Positions 35,807 to 44,425 are shown, counted from the stretch's first letter. The stretch: 64,000 nt of DNA from Myxococcales bacterium (GCA_016793325.1 JAEUKI010000062.1:1-64000); one strand, 5' to 3'. Notes: generated by a model not told the origin, from the sequence alone. A program made the numbers and translations.

Positions 35807-36354
35807 CGGGACATCTCCTCTCGCAATCGTCGCACGAGCTCGTGCATGCGTGACTTCACGGTGCCCACGGGGACCTCGAGGACGAGCGCGATCTCGTCGT
35901 AGGCCATTCCGCGGGCGCGCAGCGCGTAGAGCGTCGCCATGGGCTCGGGCAAGCGAGCGACCGCGCGTCGCAGCTGTTCTGCGTCGCTCTTCGCCTCGAG
36001 CAGCGCGCTCGGGTCGGGCTCTTTGCCGCCGCCGTCGATCGCTTCGATCGCCGTGATTTCAGCGACCGATCGCGCTCCGCGCTTTTGCGCGCGCAGTCGG
36101 TTGAGGCACAAGTTGCGCGCGACGACGAAGAGCCACGCGCGGACGTTGGACGCACGCTCGCTGCTCTCGCGCTGTCGAACGAGGGTCAAGAAGCACTCGT
36201 TGAGGACGTCCTCGCTCTCGTGCGCGTCGTGAATCATGCGCCGAACGAAGGTGAACAGCGCCTTCGCGTGGCGCGCGTACAGCTCGTCGAACGCGCGCAG
36301 ATCCCCGCGGCACACCGCTTCGAAGAGCGCTTCGTCCGACCGAGTCGACAGCAT
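35803..36354 (-). CDS. ECF RNA polymerase sigma factor
   Basis: A 183-residue ECF sigma factor. Region 2 (about 10-80) has FDELYARHAKALFTFVRRMI, SEDVLNECFLTLV and VRAWLFVVARNLCLNRLR; region 4 (about 125-180) has LPEPMATLYALRARGMAYDEIA and a helix-turn-helix VPVGTVKSRMHELVRRLRE. It directs RNA polymerase to stress or envelope promoters. It sits between a small membrane protein gene (3-bp gap upstream) and its anti-sigma gene (4-bp overlap downstream). The shared promoter should lie upstream of 36726. Confidence 0.93.
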   Translation of the reverse strand: MLSTRSDEALFEAVCRGDLRAFDELYARHAKALFTFVRRMIHDAHESEDVLNECFLTLVRQRESSERASNVRAWLFVVARNLCLNRLRAQKRGARSVAEITAIEAIDGGGKEPDPSALLEAKSDAEQLRRAVARLPEPMATLYALRARGMAYDEIALVLEVPVGTVKSRMHELVRRLREEMSR

Positions 36355-36357
36355 GGG

Positions 36358-36726
36358 TTACGCCCGCGCATCGCGCGTGTGCACCGCGGCGCGCGCCGCG
36401 GCGATCGTGAGCAAGAGCGCCGAGAACACGACGAGCACCAGCGCGAGCACGAGGTTGTTCAGCGACTCGGCGAACCCGAGCCCCGCGATCGTGAACCGAA
36501 GCTGCACGTCGGTGACGGCCGGCAGATAGTGGAGGCTCTTGGCGACGCCGATGCACGTTCCGAGCGCGCCCGCGCTGAGCGTGAGGAGCGTGAGGGCTGC
36601 GGTGATCATCACGAATCGCCGCTCGGGGCGCAGAACGCACAGCGCCGCGGACAACACCAGCACGAACCCGAACACCGACGTCGGGATCATCCCGAAGCCA
36701 CCGTCACGAAAGAACGTCGACCACAT
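36358..36726 (-). CDS. Small three-helix membrane protein in the ECF operon
   Basis: A 122-residue protein with a strong ribosome site (AAGGAGG, 6 bases before the ATG at 36726). Three hydrophobic helices: SVFGFVLVLSAALCVL, MITAALTLLTLSAGALGTCI and LVLALVLVVFSALLLTIAAA. The GFGMIPTSVFG start and GFAESLNNLVLALV vaguely recall MotA/TolQ/ExbB-type subunits but it is too short to be one. It is first in the operon before the sigma factor, so it might be a co-regulated membrane sensor or target. Function unknown. Confidence 0.7.
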   Translation of the reverse strand: MWSTFFRDGGFGMIPTSVFGFVLVLSAALCVLRPERRFVMITAALTLLTLSAGALGTCIGVAKSLHYLPAVTDVQLRFTIAGLGFAESLNNLVLALVLVVFSALLLTIAAARAAVHTRDARA

Positions 36727-36892
36727 CTCGAGCCTCCTTCAGCAGCGCGCACGATCAGCGCTTCACAGAGCAAGAAACCGCAGTCGACAAAAGGTTCACT
36801 CCATCGTTGAAAAAAGAGTTCGCCGGGCTAGCGCCATGCACGCAATTCGGCGCTCGATCGCGCGCCGTGCTACTCCCGATGAGGTCTCTTTC
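36727..36892. promoter_or_regulatory. Divergent promoter region, ECF operon versus DUF721 gene
   Basis: This 166-bp region lies between the starts of the ECF operon (36726, minus) and the DUF721 gene (36893, plus). It includes an AT-richer patch (36770-36820, with GTTGAAAAAAGAG). On the minus strand GTGAACC at about 36805 followed by CGGTTT might be an ECF-type promoter, but the match is weak and only suggestive. Confidence 0.3.
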
Positions 36893-37378
36893 ATGGTCCG
36901 TCGCTCGCGCCACTACGAACCCATCGGCGTCGCCCACGTCGGGACGCTTCTCGCCGAAGCGCTCGGCGATCGCGCGCTCGTTCGTCGGGCGCTCGGCGTG
37001 TGGCCGGCGTGGGAGCAAGCCGTCGGTCCGCAAGTCGCTCGTCGCGCTCGCCCCGTCGCGATGCGCGACGGCGTGCTCTACGTCAACGTCGCGCACCCGG
37101 TGTGGCTGCAAGAGCTGCAGCCGATGCGCGAGGCGCTGTTGCATCGCGTGCAGAAGCTCGCGGGCGCGTCGGTCGTTCGCGAGATTCGCTTGAAGGTGGG
37201 GCCGCTGCCGAAGATCGACGAGGCGCGCGAGGTGCGAGAGCAGCCGAAGGCCGAGAATCGCGCGCCGATTCCCTACGAGATGGCGCGGACGATCCGGGCT
37301 GTCCCCGCGAGCGGACTGCGTTCGGTGCTGCTTCGCGTCGCGTCGAAGTGGGCGGCGTTGCCTCGATCAAACGAGTAG
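36893..37378 (+). CDS. DUF721 / DciA-like protein
   Basis: A 161-residue protein from the ATG at 36893. Residues about 10-105 match DUF721: IGVAHVGTLLAEALGD, WPAWEQAVGPQVARRARPVAM, GVLYVNVAHPVWLQELQPM, LLHRVQKLAG, VREIRLKVG. In many bacteria DciA helps load the replicative helicase DnaB, and it is the ancestral replacement for DnaC/DnaI. The C-terminal 50 residues are variable, as is usual. A longer frame (from 36836) is possible but less likely. Its last 12 bases overlap the convergent acyl-CoA dehydrogenase gene. Confidence 0.8.
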   Translation: MVRRSRHYEPIGVAHVGTLLAEALGDRALVRRALGVWPAWEQAVGPQVARRARPVAMRDGVLYVNVAHPVWLQELQPMREALLHRVQKLAGASVVREIRLKVGPLPKIDEAREVREQPKAENRAPIPYEMARTIRAVPASGLRSVLLRVASKWAALPRSNE

Positions 37379-38560
37379 GTCGACGCGGCCCATCATGAAG
37401 TCGCGCGCGACGACCATGTCGTGAACCTCGTCGGGCCCGTCCGCGATGCGCGCCGCGCGGGCGCTTCGATACCAGGTCGAAAACGGAACGTCCTGGCTGT
37501 ACCCCAGGCCTCCGTGCATCTGGATCGCGTCGTCGAGCACTTTGCAGAGCGCCTGCGCGACGTGGTTCTTGGCCATCGACGAATAGACCCGCGCGGCCTT
37601 GGCGTCGCCCTTCTCGAGCATCCACGCGCAGTGCGCGGTCATGAGATTTCCGCTGTGAATCGCGCGGGCGTTCTCGGCGAGCATGCGCTGGAGCATCTGG
37701 TGGTGGGCGAGGGTCTTTCCGAACGCGACGCGCGTGGCGAGGTACTCGCGGCACATCGAGAGCGCGCGATCCGCGAGGCCCAACCAGCGCATACAGTGCG
37801 TGAGCCTCGCGGGGACCAGCCGCGCTTGCGCGAGGCGAAATCCGTCTCCCACGCGACCGAGCACCGCGTCGTCGCCGACCCGCACGCCCTCGAATCGCAG
37901 CTCGGCTTCGCGGTGCTGCAAGAGCTCTTCGCCCATCGTCGCGAAGTCCCTCACGTGCACGACGCCCTTCGCGTCACGCGGAACGATGAACACCGTCGCC
38001 CCTTCTTTGGGATCGTCGCTCGTGCGCGCGACGAGCAGCAGCACGCCCGCGGCGCCGCCGCCGGTCGAGTACCACTTGTGCCCATCGATCACCCACCCGT
38101 CGCCGTCGCGCGTCGCGCGCGTGCGGAGGTTGGTCGGGTCTGCGCCAGCGCCGGGCGCGGGTTCGGTCAGGCAAAACGCGGACGTCATCGTGGCGTTGCA
38201 CAGGGGCTCGAGCCAGCGGGCCTTCTGCGCGTCGCTTCCGGCCATGAGCAACAAGTCCATGTTGCCTTGGTCGGGCGCGTCGCAGTTGAAGACCTTCGCG
38301 CCGACAGGCGAGCGCCCCATCTCGCGAAAGAGCACGCACATGCCCATCACGCCGAGGCCCCGCCCTCCGAGCGCCACCGGCAAGTGCGGAACCCACAGCC
38401 CCTCGCTCTTCGCCTTCTGTTGCAGCTTCTGGAGCGTGTCCGTCCGCCGCTCGCGATCCTCGAGGATGATCGCTTGCTCGTTGGGGATCACGTGCTCGTC
38501 GACGAAGGTCCGGACCGCGGCGCGCAGCGTCGCGAGCTCATCGCTCAGTGAGAAATCCAT
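37367..38560 (-). CDS. Acyl-CoA dehydrogenase (ACAD10/11-like)
   Basis: A 397-residue FAD enzyme of the acyl-CoA dehydrogenase family (about 380-410). Motifs: LGGRGLGVMGMCVLFREMGRS, the FAD/substrate loop FCLTEPAPGAGADP, WVIDGHKWYSTGG, RVAFGKTLAHHQM, QMHGGLGYSQDVPFSTWYR and the DGPDEVHDM end, which resembles the ACAD10/11 group. It oxidises an acyl-CoA to the trans-2-enoyl-CoA and passes electrons to ETF. A DUF6285 gene lies upstream on the same strand beyond a 330-bp repeat element; in many genomes ACAD, DUF6285 and an APH-type phosphotransferase form one operon, and the phosphotransferase is found here at 53.3 kb. Confidence 0.93.
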   Translation of the reverse strand: MDFSLSDELATLRAAVRTFVDEHVIPNEQAIILEDRERRTDTLQKLQQKAKSEGLWVPHLPVALGGRGLGVMGMCVLFREMGRSPVGAKVFNCDAPDQGNMDLLLMAGSDAQKARWLEPLCNATMTSAFCLTEPAPGAGADPTNLRTRATRDGDGWVIDGHKWYSTGGGAAGVLLLVARTSDDPKEGATVFIVPRDAKGVVHVRDFATMGEELLQHREAELRFEGVRVGDDAVLGRVGDGFRLAQARLVPARLTHCMRWLGLADRALSMCREYLATRVAFGKTLAHHQMLQRMLAENARAIHSGNLMTAHCAWMLEKGDAKAARVYSSMAKNHVAQALCKVLDDAIQMHGGLGYSQDVPFSTWYRSARAARIADGPDEVHDMVVARDFMMGRVDLLV

Positions 38561-38612
38561 CGGGTGCGCGAGTGTACAGGGTCGTTCGCGCGTGGGCGCG
38601 GCGAGAGCGCGT

Positions 38613-38881
38613 GGCCCCCACCCGGCGCTTCTGCGGGTGAGCGGCCCCCACCCGGCGCTGCCGCGCGCCCCGCCCCCGCCTGAACGGCAGGGGCGGAGCT
38701 TCGCAGTGAGTCAGCGAAGTTTCGAACAGAACGCGTATCGAGCGACACGACCATCGACGCTCATGACTGGCGATCACGTTTACTCAATGCGAAGCCGCCG
38801 CCCCTGCCGTTCAGGCGGGGGCGGGGCGCGCGGCAGCGCCGGGTGGGGGCCGCTCACCCGCAGAAGCGCCGGGTGGGGGCC
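38613..38881. repeat. Intergenic palindromic element, family 3 copy 1
   Basis: Two ~93-bp arms (38613-38705 and 38788-38881) are almost perfect inverted copies. Each arm holds two units of GGCCCCCACCCGGCGCT followed by CGCCCCGCCCCCGCCTGAAC and GGCAGGGGCGGAGCTTCGCA. The ~82-bp core (38706-38787) is AT-richer and unrelated to the core of the second copy at 55130-55479. The element nearly fills the 330-bp gap between the DUF6285 gene and the acyl-CoA dehydrogenase gene (both minus), so it lies in the leader of the latter. Confidence 0.85.
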
Positions 38882-38890
38882 GCTCCGCGC

Positions 38891-39307
38891 TCAATCGATC
38901 GTGTCAGCCAAATCAAACCGCGGGTTCGTCGCTTGGAGCGTCGCGCGCAGCGAGGCCACGAGGTGCTCGAGCACGGGGCCCTCGACCGTGGGGCTCAGTC
39001 GGCCGTCGCGGAGGCGCTCGGCGAGCTCGCGGTCGAGCGCGCGCACGAGCGCGAGGCGCGCTTCGTCCGTGGCGGGCTCGGTCCGTGGATCTCCTGCGAA
39101 ATCAGGGATCAACGCGCGGAGCCTCGCGAGCTCGTTCGTCGAGCGCGCGGGCTCGGCGCGCAGCTCGGCAGCGCACTGGTTGAGCGCGTTGGCCGCCACG
39201 AGCACACGAAATTGAAGGCCCTTGTCCGTCACCGTCGGATGGAGGTCTTGCAGGAGAAAACGCATGATCGCGTCGAGGGTCGCGGGCACGTCCGGGCGCT
39301 GCTGCAT
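38891..39307 (-). CDS. DUF6285-type protein, acyl-CoA dehydrogenase associated
   Basis: A 138-residue helical protein from the ATG at 39307. It has the DUF6285 pattern: an N-terminal LDAIMRFLLQDLHPTVTDKG, FRVLVAANALNQCAAELRAE, then LARLRALIP and a C-terminal VLEHLVASLRATLQATNPRFDL. The family is found next to acyl-CoA dehydrogenases and APH-like phosphotransferases in fatty-acid or acyl-CoA catabolic operons; its own function is unknown. Here it precedes the acyl-CoA dehydrogenase gene on the same strand, separated by a palindromic element. Confidence 0.75.
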   Translation of the reverse strand: MQQRPDVPATLDAIMRFLLQDLHPTVTDKGLQFRVLVAANALNQCAAELRAEPARSTNELARLRALIPDFAGDPRTEPATDEARLALVRALDRELAERLRDGRLSPTVEGPVLEHLVASLRATLQATNPRFDLADTID

Positions 39308-39371
39308 CGCTCGAATGTCTCACGACGAAACCGGGCGAGCGACGGCGACGTACAGCGCTTTCAGACGACAC

Positions 39372-40028
39372 GTGACAAACGCGAAGCGACCCACGGAATC
39401 GGCGAACTCTTCACGCACCACCGAGCGCGCGCTGTCGCGGCGGGGCTCGTTGCTGGTCGCGCTCTCGGGGATCGCGGGCTTGGCGTCTGCGTGTCGATCG
39501 AGAGACAACGCGCGCGCGTCGTCGGGCGCAGGCTCGATCGCGCGCGACGATTCGAGCGCGGGAGCGACCGCGGGTGGAGGGCCCGCTGTTCCGACGACGG
39601 CCGCGCCAGCGACGCAGCCGGGCGCGGGAACGGTCGCGGATTGGCGCGCGCTCACGGCGGACGAGTGGCGTCGGCGACTGACAGCCGAGCAGTTCGAAGT
39701 GCTCCGCGAGCAGGGCACCGAGCGCGCGTTCACCGGCGCCTATTGGAACAACCACGAGCGCGGCGTCTATCGCTGCTCGGGCTGCGACCTCGAGCTCTTC
39801 TCGTCGGCGGACAAGTTCGACTCGGGGACGGGTTGGCCGAGCTTCACACGGCCGATCGCGACCGATCGCATCGAGCAGCAGACCGACGACTCGCACGGAA
39901 TGTCCCGCGACGAAGTCCACTGCGCGCGCTGCCGCGGCCACCAGGGCCACGTGTTCGACGACGGCCCCGCGCCCACGGGGCTTCGGTACTGCATCAACTC
40001 GGTCTCGCTGCGCTTCGTCGCGGGCTGA
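39372..40028 (+). CDS. msrB: Exported peptide-methionine (R)-S-oxide reductase MsrB
   Basis: A 218-residue protein. I chose the GTG at 39372; an ATG at 39318 would add 18 residues. The N-terminus has a twin-Arg-like n-region (SRRGSLLVALSGIAGLASAC) whose LASAC is a lipobox, then an Ala/Thr linker. Residues about 90-218 are MsrB: TEWR-like start, GAYWNNHERGVYRCSGCDLELF, GTGWPSFTRPI, the second zinc pair VHCARCRGHQGHVFDDG and the catalytic Cys in LRYCINSVSLRF. It reduces methionine-R-sulfoxide in envelope proteins. Divergent from the DUF6285 gene (64 bp). Confidence 0.92.
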   Translation: MTNAKRPTESANSSRTTERALSRRGSLLVALSGIAGLASACRSRDNARASSGAGSIARDDSSAGATAGGGPAVPTTAAPATQPGAGTVADWRALTADEWRRRLTAEQFEVLREQGTERAFTGAYWNNHERGVYRCSGCDLELFSSADKFDSGTGWPSFTRPIATDRIEQQTDDSHGMSRDEVHCARCRGHQGHVFDDGPAPTGLRYCINSVSLRFVAG

Positions 40029-40033
40029 TCGCG

Positions 40034-40906
40034 TCAACGAACGAACGGGTCGTCCTGGGGGACGCCGTGGATCGAGCCGTTGTTCGAAGCTCGCTCGTTC
40101 TCTTCGCGCTTGTCCTCGGGCAAGGGCGCGGGCTCGACGGGCTTCGCGGGCTCGCTGTCGCGCCCCGACGACTTGCGCGTGTTGTCGTGACGAAAGAACG
40201 ACGGAGCCAGCGTGTCCGCGTCGCCTTCTTCCCAGCGCTGCCACGTCATCGCGCGGCGAATCTTGTCCCAACTCCGGAGCAAGAGCACCGCCGCGAGCTG
40301 ACGATCACGCGTCGCTGCTTGTTGCGCTTCCGAGACTTCGTTGCGAGTTGCCAAGGACGCGAGGATCTCGTGAGACAACTTCGAAGCGCGGGCGATGTCG
40401 TCGCTCGTGATTGCGGTCGCACCGTGGATGCGCTCGAAGTTGTCGGAGAACTCGACCGAGAGCGTTCCGAGGTCCATGGCGCGGTCGCGGACCGTGGTTC
40501 CGGTGCGCGCGGTCGTGAGGATCGTGCGGTCGAGGCGGCCCTCTTCGACGAGGACCACGGCGTTGCGTTGAAAGCGCGCGAGCGTTCGATCGAGCTCGTC
40601 GACCAAGGGGCCGTGCTGGACGTTTTCGCTCTTGGCCGCGCGCTCTTGGTGGGCCGCGTACACCGCAGCGCTTCCGATGACCGGGAGCCGCGCGAAGAGC
40701 CCGACGGGCAAGAGCCCCATCTTCTCGAGCTCGGTCACGTGCGGCTCGATCCCCGCCATCGACGAGGCCACGAGGATCACCGCGCTCGCGATGTCGAACG
40801 TGGGCTTCTCGGGATTCGTGATCGCTTCGCGCTCGGCGCGTGTGGCTTCGAACTCTTGCTTCCCCTCGACCACTGGCGGAAATGCCGCCGAAATCGTGTG
40901 TGTCAT
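40034..40906 (-). CDS. Cytoplasmic helical protein of unknown function
   Basis: A 290-residue protein starting MTHTISAAFPPVVEGKQEF. It is mostly helical, with one weakly hydrophobic stretch (about 65-85, LLPVGLFARLPVIGSAAVYAA), long charged helices (95-205) and a Pro/Glu/Lys-rich tail. No signal peptide. I recognise no family. Convergent with msrB (5-bp gap); its start faces the 565-bp repeat-bearing region. Confidence 0.62.
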   Translation of the reverse strand: MTHTISAAFPPVVEGKQEFEATRAEREAITNPEKPTFDIASAVILVASSMAGIEPHVTELEKMGLLPVGLFARLPVIGSAAVYAAHQERAAKSENVQHGPLVDELDRTLARFQRNAVVLVEEGRLDRTILTTARTGTTVRDRAMDLGTLSVEFSDNFERIHGATAITSDDIARASKLSHEILASLATRNEVSEAQQAATRDRQLAAVLLLRSWDKIRRAMTWQRWEEGDADTLAPSFFRHDNTRKSSGRDSEPAKPVEPAPLPEDKREENERASNNGSIHGVPQDDPFVR

Positions 40907-41029
40907 GACTGTGTTCTCCGGATGAATGGACGTTGTTGTTGGTACGAGGTGGCTCGAACCGAAACGTCGAGGCTCACCGTCGCGGCGCCCTCATCTCGGC
41001 GGTCCGCGATGGTGTTGCGGGGCGGAGAA

Positions 41030-41300
41030 GATTTTTTTCGTCGAGCCGAGCGTCGAAAAGGGCTCGACCCCTGCTCCCGGACGTTCGCGTGGAGAAACAC
41101 AGGGGGTCGACCCTTTTTTGCGGGCGTCGCGGGGCGCAAACGAGGGGTCGAGTCCCTCGGTCGCGGCGATCGGGCGTGTGAAGGGAAGGGGTCGACCCTT
41201 TTTTTCGGGGGCCGGGGGGCTGCCGAGAAGGGGTGGACCCTTTTTCGAGAGAGGGCAGGGGCGAGAGCGAAGGGGTCGAGTTGTTTTCGGTAGGGCGACT
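41030..41300. repeat. Array of GGGGTCGACCC-centred units (family 4)
   Basis: Six units spaced about 40-45 bp share the palindrome GGGTCGACCC with a T-run on one side: near 41065 (inverted orientation, GAAAAGGGCTCGACCCC), 41103, 41143 (degenerate), 41186, 41231 and 41273 (degenerate). The strongest read AAGGGGTCGACCCTTTTTTT. Both strands happen to be open through much of the array, but the predicted peptides are low complexity and drift in frame, so I see no gene. It lies in a 565-bp gap (40907-41471) between divergent genes; the rest of that gap holds nothing recognisable. Confidence 0.7.
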
Positions 41301-41471
41301 GAGACGAGTGGGAAGCGGCGGCGAATTCGTGAAGTTCGTGTTTACCAGAGTTGCAAAACTTTGGTTGACGAGGGCGAACGCGGACGGCAGAGTGAACACG
41401 TGGTTTGTTGTGACGGCTCGGAGCCGCACAGCATCGGGTGGCGAAAACGCGTGCGATCGGGCGGTGCGGCG

Positions 41472-41996
41472 ATGACCTCGAGATGGACGGGCAACGGGCA
41501 AATCGAGCCGAGCGGTGGTGCGTTCGCGCTCGCAGTGATGCTCGCAGCGTGTGGCAACAGCACGATGGGCACACCGCAGGACTCGGGGGTCGTGACGGGT
41601 GACGTGGTGCGGCCGCAGAACTCGCCGTTCTGCCCGTTCTTCAGCGGCACGGATGGCGGTGTGCTGCGCCTCGATAGCCAGGGACGCCCGACGACGGCGC
41701 TGATGGCGTGGCCGGTGCTGTGTCACCCGGACATGCGCGCGGGATCACCGTGTGTAGCCACCGGCGGTGGTCCCGGCGTTTGCGTCGACTTTCACGAAGA
41801 GAGCAGCGGCCGTTTCCCCGAGTACACACAGAACAACCGGATGGCGTTGTACTGCTTGCGCGCAGGCAGCACGATTTGCACGGACGACGGCCTGTTCTCG
41901 AACCTGTGCCCGACGCCGCGCAACTGCACACCTGTGCCAGATCCGCTGCCGGGGCGGCCGCGGTTCGTGTGCTTTCCGCCGGTATGCAACCCGTAG
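41472..41996 (+). CDS. Small Cys-containing lipoprotein
   Basis: A 174-residue protein from the ATG at 41472. The signal GGAFALAVMLAAC ends in a lipobox Cys at about residue 27, followed by a short linker and a compact domain with several Cys (CPFFSGTDGG, VLCHPDMRAGSPC, LYCLRAGSTICTD, NLCPTPRNC, VCFPPVCNP). It resembles the Cys-patterned lipoproteins common in Sandaracinus-like genomes; no defined family. It heads a cluster of poorly conserved genes that runs to 45.4 kb. Confidence 0.68.
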   Translation: MTSRWTGNGQIEPSGGAFALAVMLAACGNSTMGTPQDSGVVTGDVVRPQNSPFCPFFSGTDGGVLRLDSQGRPTTALMAWPVLCHPDMRAGSPCVATGGGPGVCVDFHEESSGRFPEYTQNNRMALYCLRAGSTICTDDGLFSNLCPTPRNCTPVPDPLPGRPRFVCFPPVCNP

Positions 41997-42163
41997 CGAG
42001 CGACTGATCGGGGAGGGCTGAGTGTTGTTTTTCGAGCAAGGAAAGGGTGGTGGACGACGGCGAACGCGGAGTGCAGTCCGGAGGCGTCGCCGATCGCGAT
42101 CCTGTCGCTTGCTCGTTGTTGGCTCGCTGGTGCGTCCGCCCAACGGCTGTATCGTGCGCCGCG

Positions 42164-42802
42164 ATGTTCGAACCGCCGAACGACTTCACGAGCAACACGC
42201 TCGACGACATCTACGTGCTCGCCGACCGCTGCGCGAGCCGTGCTCCCGCTGCGTTCGCGAGCATCTGCGCGATCGCGTTGGTGCGCGCTGCGCCGGTCGA
42301 GCGTCACGCAGAGAGCCTCCTCCGGATCGCGCTCGTCGATCGTGCATTGCCGTTTCTTCGTAGGCTCGCGATGATGGAGCGCATCGACGAAAGAGACCTT
42401 CGCCCGTTCACCGACGAAGACGGCGTGGTGTCTCGTACCCTCGCAAGTGTCCCCGATTTCGGCCTCGACCCACAGGCTTCAGCGTTTGGTTCGGTGCTCA
42501 ATTACTGGAGTTGGGTCGTCGAGAACGGTCTCCGATTGCTCGGAACGAATCGATCTGACTTCGCCCGCGACATGGCGGTCATTTCGGTTCTGAGCGTCGA
42601 CTCCGCGGTGTTTCTTTGGCCAACACTCGTGGGCGCTCCCGCGCCGCCGAGCGAATCCTCGGTACAGCAGTCGATCGCGCGCGAGGCGGAGCTCGTCCGC
42701 AACGCGCTTCGCAACGAGTCGTACAACGCGGCCGACGCTCGACGCTTGCTCGATGAGCCACTCACACCCGTCGTCGTGACGTTCGAAAAGCTGCGGTGTT
42801 GA
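42164..42802 (+). CDS. Protein of unknown function (helical)
   Basis: A 212-residue protein from the ATG at 42164; a longer in-frame start at 42047 is less likely. Helix-rich with no signal peptide: IYVLADRCASRAPAAFASI, SLLRIALVDRALPFLRRLAM, SVLNYWSWVVENGLRLLG. It looks like a genuine soluble protein, but I recognise no family. Codon use is slightly less GC-extreme than in the neighbours, as for the next several genes, which may mean a fast-evolving or acquired cluster. Confidence 0.6.
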   Translation: MFEPPNDFTSNTLDDIYVLADRCASRAPAAFASICAIALVRAAPVERHAESLLRIALVDRALPFLRRLAMMERIDERDLRPFTDEDGVVSRTLASVPDFGLDPQASAFGSVLNYWSWVVENGLRLLGTNRSDFARDMAVISVLSVDSAVFLWPTLVGAPAPPSESSVQQSIAREAELVRNALRNESYNAADARRLLDEPLTPVVVTFEKLRC

Positions 42803-43001
42803 CGCCGTGGCGAGCGCTCGGGCGATTGGCTCCTGCTGGTGTTGCTTTGCGGTCCGCGCGGTGGTTTCGCCAACGATGCGCCGGGCGTTCGTTGCTCTCG
42901 TGAGGGTGAGTTGCAGCGTTCCTTTGGCTTCGCGAGCGCGTCGTCCCGTAGCCGCCCGGCACTTTTCCCGGCAGACTGCGCGTGCTGTCTCGGTGGCGCC
43001 G

Positions 43002-43797
43002 ATGAATCCCCGCCACGCGTTCGTTGTCGCTGTGCGTCTCTCTGGCTGCACCGCTGCACGCGTGGGCTGCGCTCCGACTGCCTCGTCATTTGCGCGTCGA
43101 TCACCTGCGATCCCCGACCGAACCGACGTAGCTCCCCTTCCCGAATCCGACGCCGCTCCACGCGAAGACGCATCGGCCGCCTACGACCCCGACACGAATA
43201 CCGTGCGCTGGATCTGCGCGCACGGTCGACCCGGTCCGTTGCCACGTGCCTCGAGTCCACAACGCTTTGGCGAGTACCTGCTCGGCACGCCCGGAGCCGT
43301 CGTTGTGCTGGGCTCCGATGGCTCGCGCCGAAACGCCGTCCTGGCCAACGCGCTCTACCAGCGACGACGAATCGGCGTCGGGCTGAGCTTCACCTTCGAG
43401 AACGCGATCGCCGAGAGCTTCGAGGCGTGGTTCTGGCCGACGGACTGGTCGAGCTGGCGGCCTCGGTCATCGTTGATCGGCGACATCACGCTCGTCGAGC
43501 CCGCGGCGGGCTCCTTCGATCCCCATGGAGGGCGCCCCATTCGACCCGAGCTGGAGCCGCGCTCGTCGCGCTTGGTACACGCAGATCACGCGCACCGAGG
43601 TCGCGCTCACGGTGGAGTGCGACTCGGGCCTGCGCACGGTAAGACTCGTTCCGAGGGACGGCGGGCCCGAGCCCGAGTCGCGCGAGACAGACGCCGGACC
43701 TCTCTTCGTCGAACAAGAATCACCCACCGAAAGCGATCTACCGGCCGTCGATGACCAGCCCGACCAACGCGACAAGCGACTCCCACGAGCCCGATGA
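43002..43797 (+). pseudogene. Lipoprotein gene with apparent +1 frameshift
   Basis: From the ATG at 43002 the frame gives MNPRHAFVVAVRLSGC, a good lipoprotein signal (LSGC), then a coherent protein to about 43520 (TFENAIAESFEAWFWP, SSLIGDITLVEPAAGSFDP). In that frame the rest to 43754 is Arg/His-rich noise. The +1 frame from 43525 continues sensibly instead (GAPFDPSWSRARRAWYTQI, RTEVALTVECDSGLRTVRL) to a stop at 43795-43797. Removing one C from the CCCC at 43521-43524 would join the two into about 264 residues. So this is a frameshifted gene, a programmed shift, or an assembly error. No family recognised. The end overlaps the next gene's start by 47 bp. Confidence 0.6.
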
Positions 43798-44425
43798 ACT
43801 CGATGAACTCGAGGCCGCGCTCCGAGAGATCGCGTTTCCGGCGTCGCCCGAGCAAGAGCCTCGATTCGCCGAATTGTTCGCCGCGATTCGATCGCTCGCC
43901 GAGCGCCGACCCAGCGACGAATACGTGATCGCTCTCTTGCTCTCGGCGTACTCGAAGCATCCGCTACTTTACGCAGAGGACGCGATTCGATCGGAGTTTT
44001 TCCGCGTCGCGGAGCGCTGCTGGAGCTCGGGCGTCGCGTCGAGCGCGGCGCACGTGCAGGCGGGGTTCGTCTACTACGACGAGCGGAACTACGCCGCGGC
44101 GTCGGCGCATTTTCACCGCGCAGAGCCACGCGACCTCGGACCCTATTGGGGCGGGATCGCGCTGGAGTACCGCGTGTGCTGCGCGGTCCGACTGCGCACG
44201 CTCGGCGAAGCGGCGAACAGCGTCGACGACTTGGTGAACCACTACGAAGCGTTCGGAGACGACGTCGAGACGCCCGTCGGTCTCGATTGGGCGTTGCGAG
44301 ACACAGCGAACGCAGGGCAGGGCGCGACGAAGCGCGTTCGCGATCAGCTCAGGCGTCTCGCGGCATCGAGACTCCTACGGTGGGACCCGTACTTGGCCGA
44401 GGATTCTACGGGCGAAACACGCTGA
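43751..44425 (+). CDS. Helical repeat (TPR-like) protein of unknown function
   Basis: A 224-residue protein starting MTSPTNATSDSHEPDELDEL. Residues about 25-200 are helix pairs of TPR-like spacing (RFAELFAAIRSLAERRPSDEY, VQAGFVYYDERNYAAASAHF, GIALEYRVCCAVRLRTLGEAA). No signal or membrane helix. It overlaps the preceding frameshifted lipoprotein gene, so it is probably in the same operon. Function unknown. Confidence 0.65.
   Translation: MTSPTNATSDSHEPDELDELEAALREIAFPASPEQEPRFAELFAAIRSLAERRPSDEYVIALLLSAYSKHPLLYAEDAIRSEFFRVAERCWSSGVASSAAHVQAGFVYYDERNYAAASAHFHRAEPRDLGPYWGGIALEYRVCCAVRLRTLGEAANSVDDLVNHYEAFGDDVETPVGLDWALRDTANAGQGATKRVRDQLRRLAASRLLRWDPYLAEDSTGETR

Noticed and set aside
40926..41471. 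N-terminal extension (182 codons) of the lipoprotein at 41472
   Set aside because: It translates the GGGTCGACCC array into low-complexity repeats, and the lipoprotein signal begins only at 41472.
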